Below, in pieces: positions 5,695 through 5,884 of a stretch of DNA of 5,884 nucleotides. This DNA comes from Leptospirillum sp. Lineage in GTDB: Bacteria; Nitrospirota; Leptospirillia; Leptospirillales; Leptospirillaceae. Each line of letters opens with the position of its first letter. The first letter of the stretch is position 1. A program made the translations under genes and the position numbers. The stretch is taken from contig DAIEST010000160.1 of the NCBI GenBank assembly GCA_027346125.1, positions 1 to 5,884 of the forward strand, given 5' to 3'. The notes under the pieces were generated by a model. That model was not told the origin of the DNA. It saw only the letters and a program-made list of their open reading frames with translations, and searched no databases.

Positions 5695-5884
5695 TTATTG
5701 CTTCGACTTCTGACGAAGAATCTGACGGATCGCATGGTCCTGCTCTTTCAGCGTTTCCGAATAAATCTGCCCACCATGACCATTCGAGACAAAATAGAGG
5801 TAAGGAACTTTTGTCGGATTCAAGACGGCAACAAGAGCATCTTTCCCAGGATTGCAGATCGGTGTGGGGGGAAGACCGGGATAT
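5695..5884 (-). CDS. mltG: Endolytic murein transglycosylase MltG (YceG family), C-terminal part
   Basis: Only the last 62 residues are in the window; the gene continues beyond 5884. The segment begins with PGLPPTPICNPG, the C-terminal YceG/MltG signature, followed by the usual ylYFV strand and a GGxxYSxT segment that in most homologues reads GGHxFSxT. The tail is basic (RQKSKQ), and the stop is TAA at 5695-5697. MltG is an inner-membrane-anchored enzyme that cuts nascent peptidoglycan strands to limit their length. Its catalytic Glu and N-terminal anchor lie outside the window, so activity cannot be judged. Gln replaces the frequent His at two positions near the C-terminus. It is the most upstream gene seen in the cluster and ends 26 nt before valS. 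Confidence 0.88.
   Translation of the reverse strand, partial: YPGLPPTPICNPGKDALVAVLNPTKVPYLYFVSNGHGGQIYSETLKEQDHAIRQILRQKSKQ

Noticed and set aside
1..5884. CRISPR arrays, insertion sequences, tRNA/rRNA genes, riboswitches, phage or defence genes
   Set aside because: Reading both strands showed no regularly spaced repeats, transposase motifs, tRNA-like cloverleaf segments or known riboswitch cores. Apart from the unidentified left-end frames, the genes are housekeeping.

Overview
The window is an ordinary bacterial chromosomal segment, moderately GC-rich by eye. It is dominated by one tightly packed minus-strand gene cluster. Read in the direction of transcription (high to low coordinates), this is the 3' end of mltG (murein transglycosylase), valS (valyl-tRNA synthetase), nadC (quinolinate phosphoribosyltransferase), birA (biotin-protein ligase without a DNA-binding domain) and a coaX-like gene (type III pantothenate kinase family). 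The gene set and protein style would fit a Gram-negative such as a Nitrospirota/Leptospirillum-type organism. That is an impression from reading, not a demonstrated assignment.

Layout: 5695-5884 (-) mltG C-terminus, running off the window; 2972-5668 (-) valS; 2097-2975 (-) nadC; 1342-2100 (-) birA; 549-1349 (-) coaX-like. The mltG-valS gap is 26 nt. The next two junctions are 4-nt ATGA overlaps and the last is an 8-nt overlap, so the five genes are almost certainly one transcript with translational coupling. Three of them serve cofactor metabolism: NAD synthesis, biotin attachment and, nominally, CoA synthesis.

The left end is read from the plus strand and converges on coaX. Positions 1-38 may be the last codons of a plus-strand gene. 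Positions 108-269 encode a 53-residue single-span membrane protein behind a near-perfect Shine-Dalgarno. Between it and coaX lies a 279-bp convergent intergenic region (270-548). It holds three inverted repeats and two tandem near-consensus DnaA-box-like 9-mers, but no convincing gene and no textbook intrinsic terminator.

The main oddity is the CoaX-like protein. The family's N-terminal DxGNT phosphate-binding motif is degenerate, with Lys where the metal-binding Asp should be, although the other two Asp motifs remain. The rest is standard housekeeping sequence, and I see no evidence for a new defence, mobile or other accessory system.
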